Assembly: GCF_000731315.1 (NCBI RefSeq)
Contig: NZ_HG938353.1
Coordinates: forward strand, 2,914,001 to 2,978,000
Reading direction: 5' to 3'
DNA length: 64,000 nucleotides
Source of the DNA: Neorhizobium galegae bv. orientalis str. HAMBI 540
GTDB lineage: Bacteria > Pseudomonadota > Alphaproteobacteria > Rhizobiales > Rhizobiaceae
This document shows positions 35,726 to 44,539 of the stretch, one piece after another (position 1 is the stretch's first letter; every line of letters starts with the position of its first letter). The notes beneath the pieces are model-generated. The model worked only from the letters and a program-made list of their open reading frames with translations, searched no databases and was not told the DNA's origin. A program made the translations under genes and the position numbers.

Positions 35726-36681
35726 GGGTGACCCTCCATGGAGCGGAGCGGCACGCTGGCGGGTTTTCTGGATGAAATACCCGCCAACGTTAGATCGCGG
35801 ATCGCATGGTCGGATTTACGATCGTCGAGATCGCGCAGCAGTCCGGGTTGAGGTGCGCTGTCGGCATAGGCCAGCAGGATCGTCAGTCCATTGCGCCCGA
35901 CTTTGATGACCGCCTGGTCCGTTTCGGCAAAGAATGCATCTCCGATACCGGCATGCATCGATCCTATCGTTGCGTCCCCGGCGGTGACCAGGCCCCAGGT
36001 CTCGCGTTGCGCCTGCAATTCCCAGTTCGCGTCCGGCGGAAGATCGATACGTTCCAGGACGAAAAAAGCGCAGGATACGAGTTTCATTCGCTCGACGGTA
36101 AGGTGCACGGGCATCTTATCCATTCTCGCCGGCTCCAGGTCGGCCACGGCCACCGCCTGTTCTACGTGGAGTTCGCGCGACCGCCCGTGGTCGAAGAGGC
36201 GGAATGTCGTGTCACTTCTCTGCTGGATCTCGGCAATGACGAGACCGGCACCGATGGCATGGATGGTTCCTGCAGGAACGAAAAACACATCGCCAGGTTC
36301 TGCTGGCTGCCATTTGACGAGATCGGCAATCGATCCATCGGTGATCGCGTCCCGCAATTGAGACTGTGTCAATGGTCGATCAAGGCCGATCGCCACCTGG
36401 GCACCGTCTTCCGCAGACAGCACATACCATGCCTCGGTCTTGCCGTTGGCCAGCCCCATTGTCTGCGCGAAGGCGTCATCAGGGTGGACCTGGATCGACA
36501 GTTTCTGCTTCGTGAAGAGCAGTTTGAGAAGCAAGGCAGGATCAGGCGCCTGCGTCTCGGCACGATCAAACCTCAGTTCACCGATGGCCGCGTCAGGGCT
36601 GCCGCTCCGGTTCCAAGGTCTGAGATCGTGGCTGCCCCACGGCTTGCAAGATGTCCGTACGTTCGCATGCTCGAATGTCAT
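35722..36681 (-). CDS. Class I mannose-6-phosphate isomerase-like protein
   Basis: 319 residues. Zinc-cupin motifs are in place: SIQVHPDDAFA (Gln and His), NGKTEAWYVL (Glu) and PAGTIHAIG (His). It interconverts fructose-6-P and mannose-6-P, feeding GDP-mannose. A perfect AGGAGGCC SD precedes the ATG. First gene of the manA-like/GT4/GH130 operon. Length is shorter than E. coli ManA (391) and similar to Firmicutes-type enzymes. Confidence 0.9.
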   Translation of the reverse strand: MTFEHANVRTSCKPWGSHDLRPWNRSGSPDAAIGELRFDRAETQAPDPALLLKLLFTKQKLSIQVHPDDAFAQTMGLANGKTEAWYVLSAEDGAQVAIGLDRPLTQSQLRDAITDGSIADLVKWQPAEPGDVFFVPAGTIHAIGAGLVIAEIQQRSDTTFRLFDHGRSRELHVEQAVAVADLEPARMDKMPVHLTVERMKLVSCAFFVLERIDLPPDANWELQAQRETWGLVTAGDATIGSMHAGIGDAFFAETDQAVIKVGRNGLTILLAYADSAPQPGLLRDLDDRKSDHAIRDLTLAGISSRKPASVPLRSMEGHP

Positions 36682-36971
36682 GGAGGCCTCCTGGATCTTA
36701 CCGCTAAGATCTGGGTGACCTGAGATCGGAGTAGCCTTCCTTCGAAGCGAAGGCGCCTCAAAGCCGAAGTATTTATAAATATTTCAGGGCCGCATTCCGG
36801 TGGGATAGACGATAATCTGCGATCATTGAAATCATAAATTGATATATCGCGTTTCTAGGCAAAGTAAATTTACCACCGGTATCCGAATATGTGCCTATCC
36901 CTGAAGATTTCAAGCGACAATATTTCTTTCGACGTTCCCAATAGGTGGATTTAGCGCAAATCGGAGACGGC
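36682..36971. promoter_or_regulatory. AT-rich promoter region of the mannoside operon
   Basis: About 290 bases with no gene. A short CCTTCG/CGAAGG inverted repeat (36739-36753) and an AT-rich stretch (36770-36870) are seen. No sigma-ECF (GGAAC) type promoter was recognised on the operon's strand. Confidence 0.3.
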
Positions 36972-37182
36972 TCAGTTCGGACCGACGCTCATCCGAAAAT
37001 CCATCTCGAAGTCTCCGACGATCGCCCGCGCGGCGACGAAGGTCGCCCTGACCTGGTCGCGATCCGCAGGATGTATCTTTTCCGAAAGGTCTTCGAATGC
37101 GAGGCGCCGACAGGGGGGAAGGTCCCAGAGACGGCACCCCGTGCGGGTCCATCACGAAGACACCTGTGTCGACATTCCACAA
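36972..37182 (-). pseudogene. Decayed partial copy of the adjacent HWE kinase (PAS part)
   Basis: Reads WNVDTGVFVMDPHG, then after a frameshift LWDLPPCRRLAFEDLSEK and IHPADRDQVRATF.. to DFRMSVGPN and a stop. In the 39 residues from FEDLS to VGPN, 28 match the PAS domain of the kinase at 37296-38300 by eye. The kinase half is missing. It is a tandem duplicate that has been truncated and frameshifted, lying directly downstream of the intact gene. Confidence 0.8.
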
Positions 37183-37295
37183 CGGCGGCCGCCTGGATCG
37201 CCCGCCGCGGTGCTCATATCCCCGGTCCGGCTGGTTGGTGATATCTGTGTCAGACACGGGAAACTGTCCGACCAAAAGGTCTGTGCTATGTGAGG

Positions 37296-38300
37296 CTATA
37301 TCGACAGCCTGCGCGCATCGATCTTCATCGTGACCAGCGCGCCGGTGCTGGACCAGTCGTATTCTATCGAGCCGCCGAGACTTCCGGTCACGGTGCGCCT
37401 GAGGAGCTGACTGCCGTAACCGCCTGCACCCTCCGGAGCAGTGACAGCAGGCCCGCCCTGCTCCGTCCATACGACCTCGATTTCATCGCCCGCAAGCGTA
37501 GCGGAAACATCGAGTGTTCCTTCGGTAGCCGACAGGGCACCATATTTCAGGGAATTCGTCGCCAGTTCATGTATAACGAGAGCCAAGCTTGTTGCCGCAG
37601 CTTCCCCGACACCCATGCGCGGCACGGCAACCCTGATCCTCCCGGCGAAGGCTCCGTCATCGTCGTAGGGCGCGAGCAAAACCGTGAACAAATCTCCGAG
37701 CAAGGCCGCGCTGCCCTGACCGCCGGGCAAAGGTCGCACAAGGTCGTGCGCACGCCCGAGCGCGGTCAGTCGCTGCGTGAGCTGCTTGGTCATATCGTCG
37801 ATTGAACTGGACGACCGCGAGGTGATCTTCGTCAGGCCCGATGCCAAAGCCAGCAGGTTCTTGACGCGGTGGCTCATTTCGCCGGCCAGAAGTTCATGGC
37901 CTTCCTCGGCCTGCTTACGACCCGTGACGTCGAGGAAAATCCCGGTCATGATCCGGTCTCTGATACCCGCGTCACTGCCTTGCCCGCGGGCGGAAATCCA
38001 TCTGACGTCTGGCCCGACCAATATCCTGAAGTCGATCTCATAAGGACCGACGACGGCCCTCGTAGCAGCGAATGCCGCCCTGACGCGATCGCGGTCGGCG
38101 GGGTGGACCTTCGCAGACAGGTCCTCGAACATCAGCAATGCTTTCCGCGAGACGTCCCATAGGCTGTAGCCGTGCGCGTCCATCACGAAGGCGTCGGTGT
38201 CGACGTTCCAGGACCACAGGGCTACTCCGGCTGCATCCAGCGCATGGCGGAGCTGCTCGGGTCCCCAGTCGAGTCGGTCTTCGTTGTCGTGCGTCGTCAT
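37296..38300 (-). CDS. PAS-HWE-type sensor histidine kinase
   Basis: 334 residues, no membrane segment. A PAS domain at about 12-130 (WSWNVDTDAFVMDAHGYSLWDV, VHPADRDRVR, FLDVTGRKQAEE) is followed by an HWE dimerisation/phosphoacceptor region (GEMSHRVKNLLALASGL, His in SHR) and an ATPase domain with the N-box HELATNSLKYGAL and G-box AGGYGSQLLRRTV. HWE kinases are common in rhizobia and often act in light, redox or general-stress pathways. No response regulator gene is adjacent. The start has only a weak SD. Confidence 0.9.
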   Translation of the reverse strand: MTTHDNEDRLDWGPEQLRHALDAAGVALWSWNVDTDAFVMDAHGYSLWDVSRKALLMFEDLSAKVHPADRDRVRAAFAATRAVVGPYEIDFRILVGPDVRWISARGQGSDAGIRDRIMTGIFLDVTGRKQAEEGHELLAGEMSHRVKNLLALASGLTKITSRSSSSIDDMTKQLTQRLTALGRAHDLVRPLPGGQGSAALLGDLFTVLLAPYDDDGAFAGRIRVAVPRMGVGEAAATSLALVIHELATNSLKYGALSATEGTLDVSATLAGDEIEVVWTEQGGPAVTAPEGAGGYGSQLLRRTVTGSLGGSIEYDWSSTGALVTMKIDARRLSI

Positions 38301-38355
38301 GTATACCCCGGGCGTCTGTCCCGTTTGCAGGGAGAAAGATCACCCTCGCGGGGGA

Positions 38356-38580
38356 TCAAGATTTTCTGAGGCGTCTGCTGATGAGAGCCTCGGTAGCGGC
38401 CGCAATTTCCTGAGCTTCTTTTGCAAGGCGGGCTTCACGGAGCCGCAATGTCTTTGCTTCGCGGGCTTGAACGAGCGCGTCGAGCTCCTCCACGGCATGG
38501 TCGCGCGCAAAGAACTGTGCCTGCGTGTGGCCAAATGCGATCTCGGCCTGCTGTCGGGATTTCGAATGTGTCTGCGTCAT
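38356..38580 (-). CDS. Conserved-looking 74-residue hypothetical protein
   Basis: MTQTHSKSRQQAEIAFGHTQ.. continues as one long charged helix (DALVQAREAKTLRLREARLAKEAQEIAAATEALI). No membrane segment or cysteine. It starts at 38580, with the longer frame rejected because it runs through the cspA terminator. Function unknown. Confidence 0.6.
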   Translation of the reverse strand: MTQTHSKSRQQAEIAFGHTQAQFFARDHAVEELDALVQAREAKTLRLREARLAKEAQEIAAATEALISRRLRKS

Positions 38581-38615
38581 GAGTGATCCAAAAATTAAGT
38601 CGCGAGAAACAGAAA

Positions 38616-38638
38616 AGGCCAGGCTGTTTGCCTGGCCT
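38616..38638 (-). terminator. Rho-independent terminator of the cold-shock gene
   Basis: AGGCCAGGC pairs with GCCTGGCCT around a 5-base loop; on the minus strand it is followed by TTTTCTGTTTC. Confidence 0.8.
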
Positions 38639-38702
38639 CGCAGATATCTTGCTTTCGACAGTGCCAGTACATCCGTGGTCAAAGGAAAGCAGGAACCTAA
38701 AA

Positions 38703-38912
38703 TCAAGCAGCCTGAAGATTGCAGGCCGACATCTTGCCCGACTTCACGTCGCGCTCGAGGTCGTAACCCACCTTCTGGCCTTCGACGATTTCGCGCATTC
38801 CGGCGCGTTCGACGGCCGAGATGTGAACGAACGCGTCTGCGCCGCCATTGTCGGGCTGGATGAAGCCGAAGCCCTTGGTGGAGTTAAACCATTTTACTGT
38901 GCCTGTGGTCAT
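38703..38912 (-). CDS. Cold-shock domain protein (CspA family)
   Basis: 69 residues. GTVKWFNSTKGFGFIQPD holds RNP1 (KGFGFI) and DAFVHISAVERAG holds RNP2 (FVHIS); binds single-stranded RNA/DNA as an RNA chaperone. ATG at 38912 with AAAGGG upstream. Single gene with its own terminator. A leader of unknown length upstream may carry the thermosensitive structure common to csp mRNAs. Confidence 0.95.
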   Translation of the reverse strand: MTTGTVKWFNSTKGFGFIQPDNGGADAFVHISAVERAGMREIVEGQKVGYDLERDVKSGKMSACNLQAA

Positions 38913-39101
38913 GATGAACCCTTTCAAAGCAAGATTAAGCGACCGCAAGGCCAGAGCCTCGCGGATGGTGATAGCGATTGATTTTGAAAGGGAAGTTCGT
39001 CAGGCGCGGTGCCAATCGCGCGGAAACCAAAGTTCAGCAAGCAAAAGATCGATAAACCATCAATAGAAGGAAATCCCCAAGGAGTCAACTTTTAGTTTTG
39101 G

Positions 39102-39209
39102 TCACCGTTGAATAGTTTGGTCTGCGCCGAGCGCGTCGCAGATACTCTTCCATCTTTGGCTCCGCAGGATGTAGCCGACGAGACCGAACAGGATAGCCGG
39201 ATAGAACAT
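39102..39209 (-). pseudogene. Possible relic of a tripartite tricarboxylate permease (TctA-like)
   Basis: A 35-codon frame starting MFYPAILFGLVGYILRSQRW resembles a membrane segment of TctA permeases (FGVxGYxLRK). Too short to be sure, and no other Tct gene is near. The rest of 38913-39233 shows only the cspA leader. Confidence 0.25.
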
Positions 39210-39233
39210 CGAGCGAGAAGATGCTGTACTCGA

Positions 39234-40445
39234 TCACTTGCCGTGAACAGAGACCTCTATCAAGCGACGATGCGCTTCGATCACCGGCTCGAGTAGGCTC
39301 CGTGAAACCTCCGTCGGAAGATCGAGCCTGGTATGGCAGCTCCAGTTGACCCCTAAGCAGGCGAAAGCCTTCTTGTAACCTTTCTGTACGATCGTGGATA
39401 ATTCGCCCGCTTCCGATAACACGTGCTGCGGATCGTCCAATCCTGGCAAACCGGCAAAAGCTGCCCCTGCCGCTTCGCGCAAAGCGGGCGTCACCATGCA
39501 AATGCGGTTGAAATCCGCAACGTCAAGCATTCGACCACCACGAATTTCCGTTCGAGCGCGAGACGCTAATCCCGCGCCAAAATGTGCCCAAACATCTGTC
39601 TTATCGGGTGCGGGCGCCAGGTCCAAAGCCGCGTGAGTCCCTGCAAACCTCAGCTCATGGGCTCCGCTGTTCATCAAGAACAGGGAGTGCGCAGGAAACG
39701 CTCTTGGCAGCCACCGGGCGATCTCAAGAAAACCTGCCGTACCAGTGCCACGTTCGACCGAGCATGTGAAGAAACCAGATCGAGGAGTGGACAGCACAAT
39801 CCACCGATCGCCACGAGCCATCCGCGCGACCAACGTTGGACTGTCGCCTGTTTCCACGTCTCCACTTAGGTACAGCCTTACAGGCTGTCCGGCAGAAGCC
39901 ATCGCCGCGTAGCAAGGCAAATCAAGCGGACGACCAATGGCCAGGGGCAACGGAACGAACGGCCGGTCCGCATAAGAGTTCAAGCCGACAATCTCGCCGG
40001 TCGGGCCGAACGGCAGAATGATTGCAGCCAGAGCGTCGGCTTTTGTAACCGCTTCCAAGAGTGGTCCAACGACTGACGTCCAGATCGCCGCATGACGACC
40101 ATAGGGCAGCAGAATGACGGCAATGCAGCCTGCCGCTCTTTGTGCGTCAGAAAGGCTATGAACTATCGCCAATCGCCCCTCCACGCCATGATCCGGTGTT
40201 GGGAAAACAACGGACTGAGGGTAGACCTCAACCGAGGAACCCTGCCCTACCAGCTCACATCGACGCGACCGAAATGTCGGCACAGGAACGGGTATTGTCT
40301 CCAGCTGATATCCAACCTTGGAAAGCTCGCCAGCGATCCAGCTTGCTGTTGCGTGATCCCCAGCACCGCCGGCCGCCTTATCCCCAAAGCCGGCGTGGAT
40401 GAGAAGATCATCCCACAAGCGATTGCCATCCAACATCACTCGCAT
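39234..40445 (-). CDS. M28-peptidase-like protein lacking canonical metal ligands
   Basis: About 403 residues (start ATG 40445, or 40436 with better SD spacing). Residues 1-60 (HAGFGDKAAGGAGDHATASWIAGELSKVGYQLE) and about 200-290 (RGDRWIVLSTPRSGFFTCSVERGTGTAGFLEIARWL, ..LFLMNSGAHELRFAGTHAAL) follow the M28 fold pattern. The usual HxD, the bridging Asp and the GAEE pair appear as TPR, GTGTAG and GAHE, so the zinc site is not conserved. Probably a non-peptidase or a divergent enzyme. It begins a few bases after the stop of the binding-protein gene. Confidence 0.65.
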   Translation of the reverse strand: MRVMLDGNRLWDDLLIHAGFGDKAAGGAGDHATASWIAGELSKVGYQLETIPVPVPTFRSRRCELVGQGSSVEVYPQSVVFPTPDHGVEGRLAIVHSLSDAQRAAGCIAVILLPYGRHAAIWTSVVGPLLEAVTKADALAAIILPFGPTGEIVGLNSYADRPFVPLPLAIGRPLDLPCYAAMASAGQPVRLYLSGDVETGDSPTLVARMARGDRWIVLSTPRSGFFTCSVERGTGTAGFLEIARWLPRAFPAHSLFLMNSGAHELRFAGTHAALDLAPAPDKTDVWAHFGAGLASRARTEIRGGRMLDVADFNRICMVTPALREAAGAAFAGLPGLDDPQHVLSEAGELSTIVQKGYKKAFACLGVNWSCHTRLDLPTEVSRSLLEPVIEAHRRLIEVSVHGK

Positions 40446-40449
40446 TGCC

Positions 40450-41457
40450 TCATTTGTACATTTCTGTCGCGCGCTTGAGCATTTCGGCTCGAGCCGTTGC
40501 GTCCTCCTGCGTGCCGAGCAACGGAGCCTGCAAAAAATCTTTGACGTTAGGAGGATACCGATCCTCAAGACCGGTAACTGTCGGGCGCCGTGCGGAACCT
40601 GCATAAATGAGCTGGGCTTTGTCAGAGAGGAAGAAATTCAAGAGCACCCGGGCAGCATTGGGATGTGGCGCGTTCTTGACCACGGCTCCATCGAAGTTGC
40701 CATAAACAAGACCCTCAGACGGAAGAATGACCTCAAGTGGCAAACCCTTGTTCAGCAGCGTATCGGGCAGAATGAAGGGAATGTAGATCGGGTACTCACC
40801 GCGCGCGACACGACGAGGGCTGTCTCGAATTTCACGAGTGAAGGCGGGCTTGTTTTCAGCAAGGCGCTTTTGATAATCCTCGCCGAGTTTGTCGTAGGTT
40901 ACAGCAAAAAACAGGCCGCCGCCTCCAACGGAGCGAAAATCGTCGGACAGGATCTTGCCCTTCCAAGCAGGATCCGCGAGATCCGCCCAGCTTTTCGGGC
41001 GTTTCTCCTTTGGCACTGAAGCATTGACCACGATACCCATGCTTTGCGAAAAGATCGGCAGCCTCAGTTCGCTCCCTGCAAAGTCGGGTGCTAGCCGAGT
41101 TGCATTGGGTATGGAACCGTGTTTGTCGAGCACGCCCATTGCCTCAAGCGACACGGAACCTCCGCTGAAGGACATGTCCGCGACACCACGGTTGGTCGCC
41201 AGTTCAAGACGCAGTTTCTCAAATAACTCGCTCCCTCGAAGTTCGAGCTTCAGCGCCTTGATCCCGTACTCGTCCGTGAATGCAGACAAGATCTCGTCAA
41301 GCTGAGGGACGCCGACCTGCGACGTGTAGAGCGTGACAGTTCCTTCCTTCTTCGCCGCCTTGACAACGTCCTCCCAGGGTTGTTGAGCATGGGCAACAGT
41401 CGCCAGACCTATGGCCAGGCTGGCCAGGGCAAAGCTTTTCAACACTTTCGAAATCAT
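40450..41457 (-). CDS. Orphan Fe(III)/spermidine-type ABC binding protein
   Basis: 335 residues. Signal peptide MISKVLKSFALASLAIGLATVAHA, cleavage at AHA/QQ. SBP_bac_6/8-type fold: EGTVTLYTSQVGVPQLDEILSAF, ADMSFSGGSVSLEAMG, VPKSWADLADPAWKGKI-like segment, and HPNAARVLLNFFLSDKAQ. SD GAGGAGG before ATG 41457. No permease or ATPase gene lies nearby. The only co-oriented partner is the M28-like gene. Confidence 0.88.
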   Translation of the reverse strand: MISKVLKSFALASLAIGLATVAHAQQPWEDVVKAAKKEGTVTLYTSQVGVPQLDEILSAFTDEYGIKALKLELRGSELFEKLRLELATNRGVADMSFSGGSVSLEAMGVLDKHGSIPNATRLAPDFAGSELRLPIFSQSMGIVVNASVPKEKRPKSWADLADPAWKGKILSDDFRSVGGGGLFFAVTYDKLGEDYQKRLAENKPAFTREIRDSPRRVARGEYPIYIPFILPDTLLNKGLPLEVILPSEGLVYGNFDGAVVKNAPHPNAARVLLNFFLSDKAQLIYAGSARRPTVTGLEDRYPPNVKDFLQAPLLGTQEDATARAEMLKRATEMYK

Positions 41458-41699
41458 CACGTCCTCCTCAAGATGATGCGCCTGCACGATTGAACAACAG
41501 GACAGCCAGGTTGTTTATCTGGATGGGTACTTTTCAGCTGATTTCTTCCAGCGCGGATTCTGGATTGTTGGCATAACCATCGGTCTTCTGCAGAAATACG
41601 TTTTGCGAACGAAGTGTTGCTCGCAGCTCTTTAAGTTCTGGGTATCTCCTTCACCGACAGGTTCCGTTCGTTCTTGGCATCCTCCCGAGTCTGCCGTCG

Positions 41700-41897
41700 T
41701 CTACGGCACCACAATCTTACGAACGCCAGGTACCTTCGAGAAGGCAGCAATATGCCAAGAGTGTTTTCGCAAAGACCGAAAGATCCGGATTCGAGGCCCG
41801 CTATGTCGCCGATGAGGTAGCTCTCAGCGTTGCCGATTTGAGAAAGATGTTTCGCTCACTAAGGCTGTTTACTCCGAACCGGGAGCCGGTAACCTGA
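41700..41897 (+). other. Unassigned open segment before the beta-propeller gene
   Basis: In 41458-41919 no intact gene is seen. One frame ends in FAKTERSGFEARYVADE.. to FTPNREPVT and stop at about 41897; it has coding-like composition but no recognised family, and may be the tail of a lost gene. Confidence 0.25.
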
Positions 41898-41919
41898 CCG
41901 CGCGACTGGGAGGTAAGAC

Positions 41920-42810
41920 ATGGAGAACAATGAACTCGTTGCGGTGCGGCTTCTGGACCGGCCCATCATCGTGCCCGCCATGTCGCCGCGGATCGGGACT
42001 AACATCAATGGACCGAGCCTGATCAGGGTCCCTTCTTGGGTGGAGCGCGCCCTGGGACGTTACTATCTCTATTTTGCCCATCATCGAGGAGATCATATCC
42101 GCCTTGCATATGCAGATCGTCTGACAGGCCCGTGGATCATCTACGAGGACGGAACACTTCCGCTTTCGAAATCCGGTTTCACCCACCATTTGGCGTCCCC
42201 GGAGATCGTCATCGATCATGAAAAGAAGCAATTCCGCATGTTTTTTCACGGCGGCGACGAGATCAAGAACCAGTTTACACGCTTGGCGGTATCGCCTGAT
42301 GGCATTCACTTCACAGCCCAACCTGGCAATCTGATGAACCCGTACGCCCGGTTATTCACTCACGGTCCTTGGGTGTACGCAATTACGATGCCAGGGCAGA
42401 TTTACCGGTCATCTGACGGCATCTCTGGATTTAGCGCTGGGCCTATGCTGTTCACGCGTCATATGCGCCATTCCGCAGTATGGGTAGAAGACAATGTCCT
42501 TCACGTTGTCTATAGCAATCGAGGCGATGCGCCTGAGTGCCTGCTGTACGCTCAAGTGCGGCTCGACGGTGAATGGTTGACATGGCGGGAAGGACCCTCA
42601 AAGATCTTACTTGCGCCAGAGCGGGATTGGGAAGGCGGACGACTTCCCATCGAACCATCAGTGATTGGTCCTGCAGATGAACCTGTTAGGCAACTTCGTG
42701 ATCCAGCGGTCTACGAAGAAGATGGAAGGCGTTACCTGATCTATTCGGTCGCCGGCGAAGCTGGGCTTGCTCTGGCGGAAATCCATAGCCGCAAGCTCGA
42801 ACCAGAATGA
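41920..42810 (+). CDS. Beta-propeller glycosidase-like protein (GH43/GH130-like)
   Basis: 296 residues of five-bladed propeller pattern: GRYYLYFAHHRGDHIRLAYAD, GPWIIYEDG, LASPEIVIDHEKKQFRMFFHGG, RSSDGISGF, LRDPAVYEEDGRRYLIYSVAGEAGLALAEI. No signal peptide, so cytosolic. Catalytic acids cannot be placed with confidence. SD GGGAGGTAAG. It is the last accessory gene before the tRNA, with no partner on its strand. Confidence 0.75.
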   Translation: MENNELVAVRLLDRPIIVPAMSPRIGTNINGPSLIRVPSWVERALGRYYLYFAHHRGDHIRLAYADRLTGPWIIYEDGTLPLSKSGFTHHLASPEIVIDHEKKQFRMFFHGGDEIKNQFTRLAVSPDGIHFTAQPGNLMNPYARLFTHGPWVYAITMPGQIYRSSDGISGFSAGPMLFTRHMRHSAVWVEDNVLHVVYSNRGDAPECLLYAQVRLDGEWLTWREGPSKILLAPERDWEGGRLPIEPSVIGPADEPVRQLRDPAVYEEDGRRYLIYSVAGEAGLALAEIHSRKLEPE

Positions 42811-42986
42811 AGACCTTAGCCTTTTCACCCGCTGGACTGGTACATGCATGGGTGGCATTCCGGTGACTCCCTGAGACGTGAGCCTCGGGGAAAAGCTGAG
42901 ACGGCTGAGATAAATATCCGCGAACCGACGGAAATGTCGACGCCATTCCGAGAATGCGCCGCTGAAACCGATTTCGCTGAACTGAA

Positions 42987-43063
42987 TGGTAGCGGGAGGC
43001 AGAATTGAACTGCCGACCTCAGGGTTATGAATCCTGCGCTCTCACCAACTGAGCTACCCCGCC
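42987..43063 (-). tRNA. tRNA-Met (CAT anticodon)
   Basis: 77 bases including the encoded CCA. Read on the minus strand: acceptor GGCGGGG, D-arm GCTCAGTTGGTGAGAGC, anticodon loop TTCATAA, T-arm GGCAGTTCAATTCTGCC. Looks like the elongator Met type common in rhizobia; an Ile-CAT (lysidine) identity is less likely by overall sequence. The 3' end points to the accessory region. Confidence 0.95.
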
Positions 43064-43198
43064 ACAGGGACTGCGGAAGTTCCGGCGTGGCCGGTTCCGC
43101 TTTGGTCGTGCGGCTTATAAGTCCCCCGTCACTAAAGTGTCAAGCAGGGTCTGGGCAAAAACCGACGGCAATTTCGTGAGCCCCGGTTAGTGCACGTT

Positions 43199-44395
43199 TC
43201 AGGCAGCGACGGGTGTCGAAAGCAGAGCCTTCAGGGCGATTTCGGCTTCGGTCGCCCGTTCCGAACGCTCGATGAAACCACCGCCGTAAACGCGCGCATC
43301 CGCGCCTTCGGCTGAATAGAGCACGCAGGCCTGGCCTGGAGCGACGCCGGCCTCGCCGATCGCCAGATCGACATATACGCCGTGTTCGTCGGAATGAAGG
43401 ACCGCCGGCGTCGGCGGACGGGTCGACCGCACCTTGGCGAAACAGGCGAAGCCGCCCCTCGTGTCCTCAGCAAGCGCACCGTCGCCGATCCAGTTGACGT
43501 CGCGCAGATAGACGCGATGGGTATCCAGCGCTTCCTTCGGCCCGACGATCACCCGACGCGAGCGGGCATCGAGATAAACGACGTAGAGCGGCTCGCCGGT
43601 GGCGATGCCGATGCCGCGGCGCTGGCCGATCGTATAATGCACGATGCCTTCGTGGCGGCCGAGCACGCGCCCGTCCATATGCACGATATCGCCGGCGAGT
43701 GCCGCGTTCGGCTTCACCTTGGCTATGATGTCGGCATATTTGCCCTGCGGCACGAAACAGATGTCCTGGCTGTCGGCCTTCTTGGCGACGACAAGGCCCA
43801 TCTCCTCGGCCAGCTCGCGCACCTGCGCCTTCGACATGCCGCCGAGCGGGAAGCGCAGGTAGTCGATCTGCTCCTGGGTCGTTGCGAACAGGAACCAGCT
43901 CTGGTCGCGATCGCTGTCGATCGGACGAAACAGCGCGCGGCGGTTCAGATTGCCCGGCGACGGATTGGCGGAGGAGCGGATATAATGGCCGGTCGCCAGC
44001 GCATCGGCACCCAACTCCTTGGCCGTCGCCAGCAGATCCGCGAACTTGACCGTCTGGTTGCAGGCAACGCAGGGTATCGGCGTTTCGCCCATCGCATAGG
44101 CTTCGGCGAACGGGTTGATCACCGTTTCGCGAAACCGCTTTTCGTAGTCGAGCACGTAGTGGGGAATGCCGAGCGTTTCGGAAACACGCCGCGCATCGTC
44201 GATGTCCTGGCCGGCGCAGCACGAACCGGCGCGGTGCACGGCCGCCCCATGATCATAGAGTTGCAGCGTGATGCCGAGCACGTCATAACCCTGGCGTTTG
44301 AGCAGACCGGCAACGACGGAGGAATCCACTCCCCCCGACATGGCAACGACAACACGTGTGTCTTCCGGCCTCTTGTCAAAATCCAGCGTGTTCAC
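43199..44395 (-). CDS. mnmA: tRNA-specific 2-thiouridylase MnmA
   Basis: 398 residues. Adds sulfur at U34 of tRNA-Lys, -Glu and -Gln. PP-loop [18 protein letters not shown]; catalytic cysteines in [11 protein letters not shown] and [11 protein letters not shown]-terminal [17 protein letters not shown] and a barrel domain. GTG 44395 is used because the longer frame has no homology; GAGAG lies upstream. Monocistronic, downstream of a small membrane protein. Confidence 0.96.
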   Translation of the reverse strand: MNTLDFDKRPEDTRVVVAMSGGVDSSVVAGLLKRQGYDVLGITLQLYDHGAAVHRAGSCCAGQDIDDARRVSETLGIPHYVLDYEKRFRETVINPFAEAYAMGETPIPCVACNQTVKFADLLATAKELGADALATGHYIRSSANPSPGNLNRRALFRPIDSDRDQSWFLFATTQEQIDYLRFPLGGMSKAQVRELAEEMGLVVAKKADSQDICFVPQGKYADIIAKVKPNAALAGDIVHMDGRVLGRHEGIVHYTIGQRRGIGIATGEPLYVVYLDARSRRVIVGPKEALDTHRVYLRDVNWIGDGALAEDTRGGFACFAKVRSTRPPTPAVLHSDEHGVYVDLAIGEAGVAPGQACVLYSAEGADARVYGGGFIERSERATEAEIALKALLSTPVAA

Positions 44396-44539
44396 GGAAC
44401 TCTCTCGGTATCTCGAAGCCACCCGTCCAGATGATAGAAGCGGCGTGTTGAAGACCTGCGGCGGGATCGGCCGTCGAAGGCAATTGTTGCCGGATATAGA
44501 AAGGATTTGTGGCCTGCGCAAGGAGGTGCGCGAATCGGC

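Noticed and set aside
36682..36900. Sigma-ECF (EcfG/RpoE2, GGAAC) promoter before the mannoside operon
   Set aside because: No GGAAC-type element on the operon strand at sensible distance from the start.
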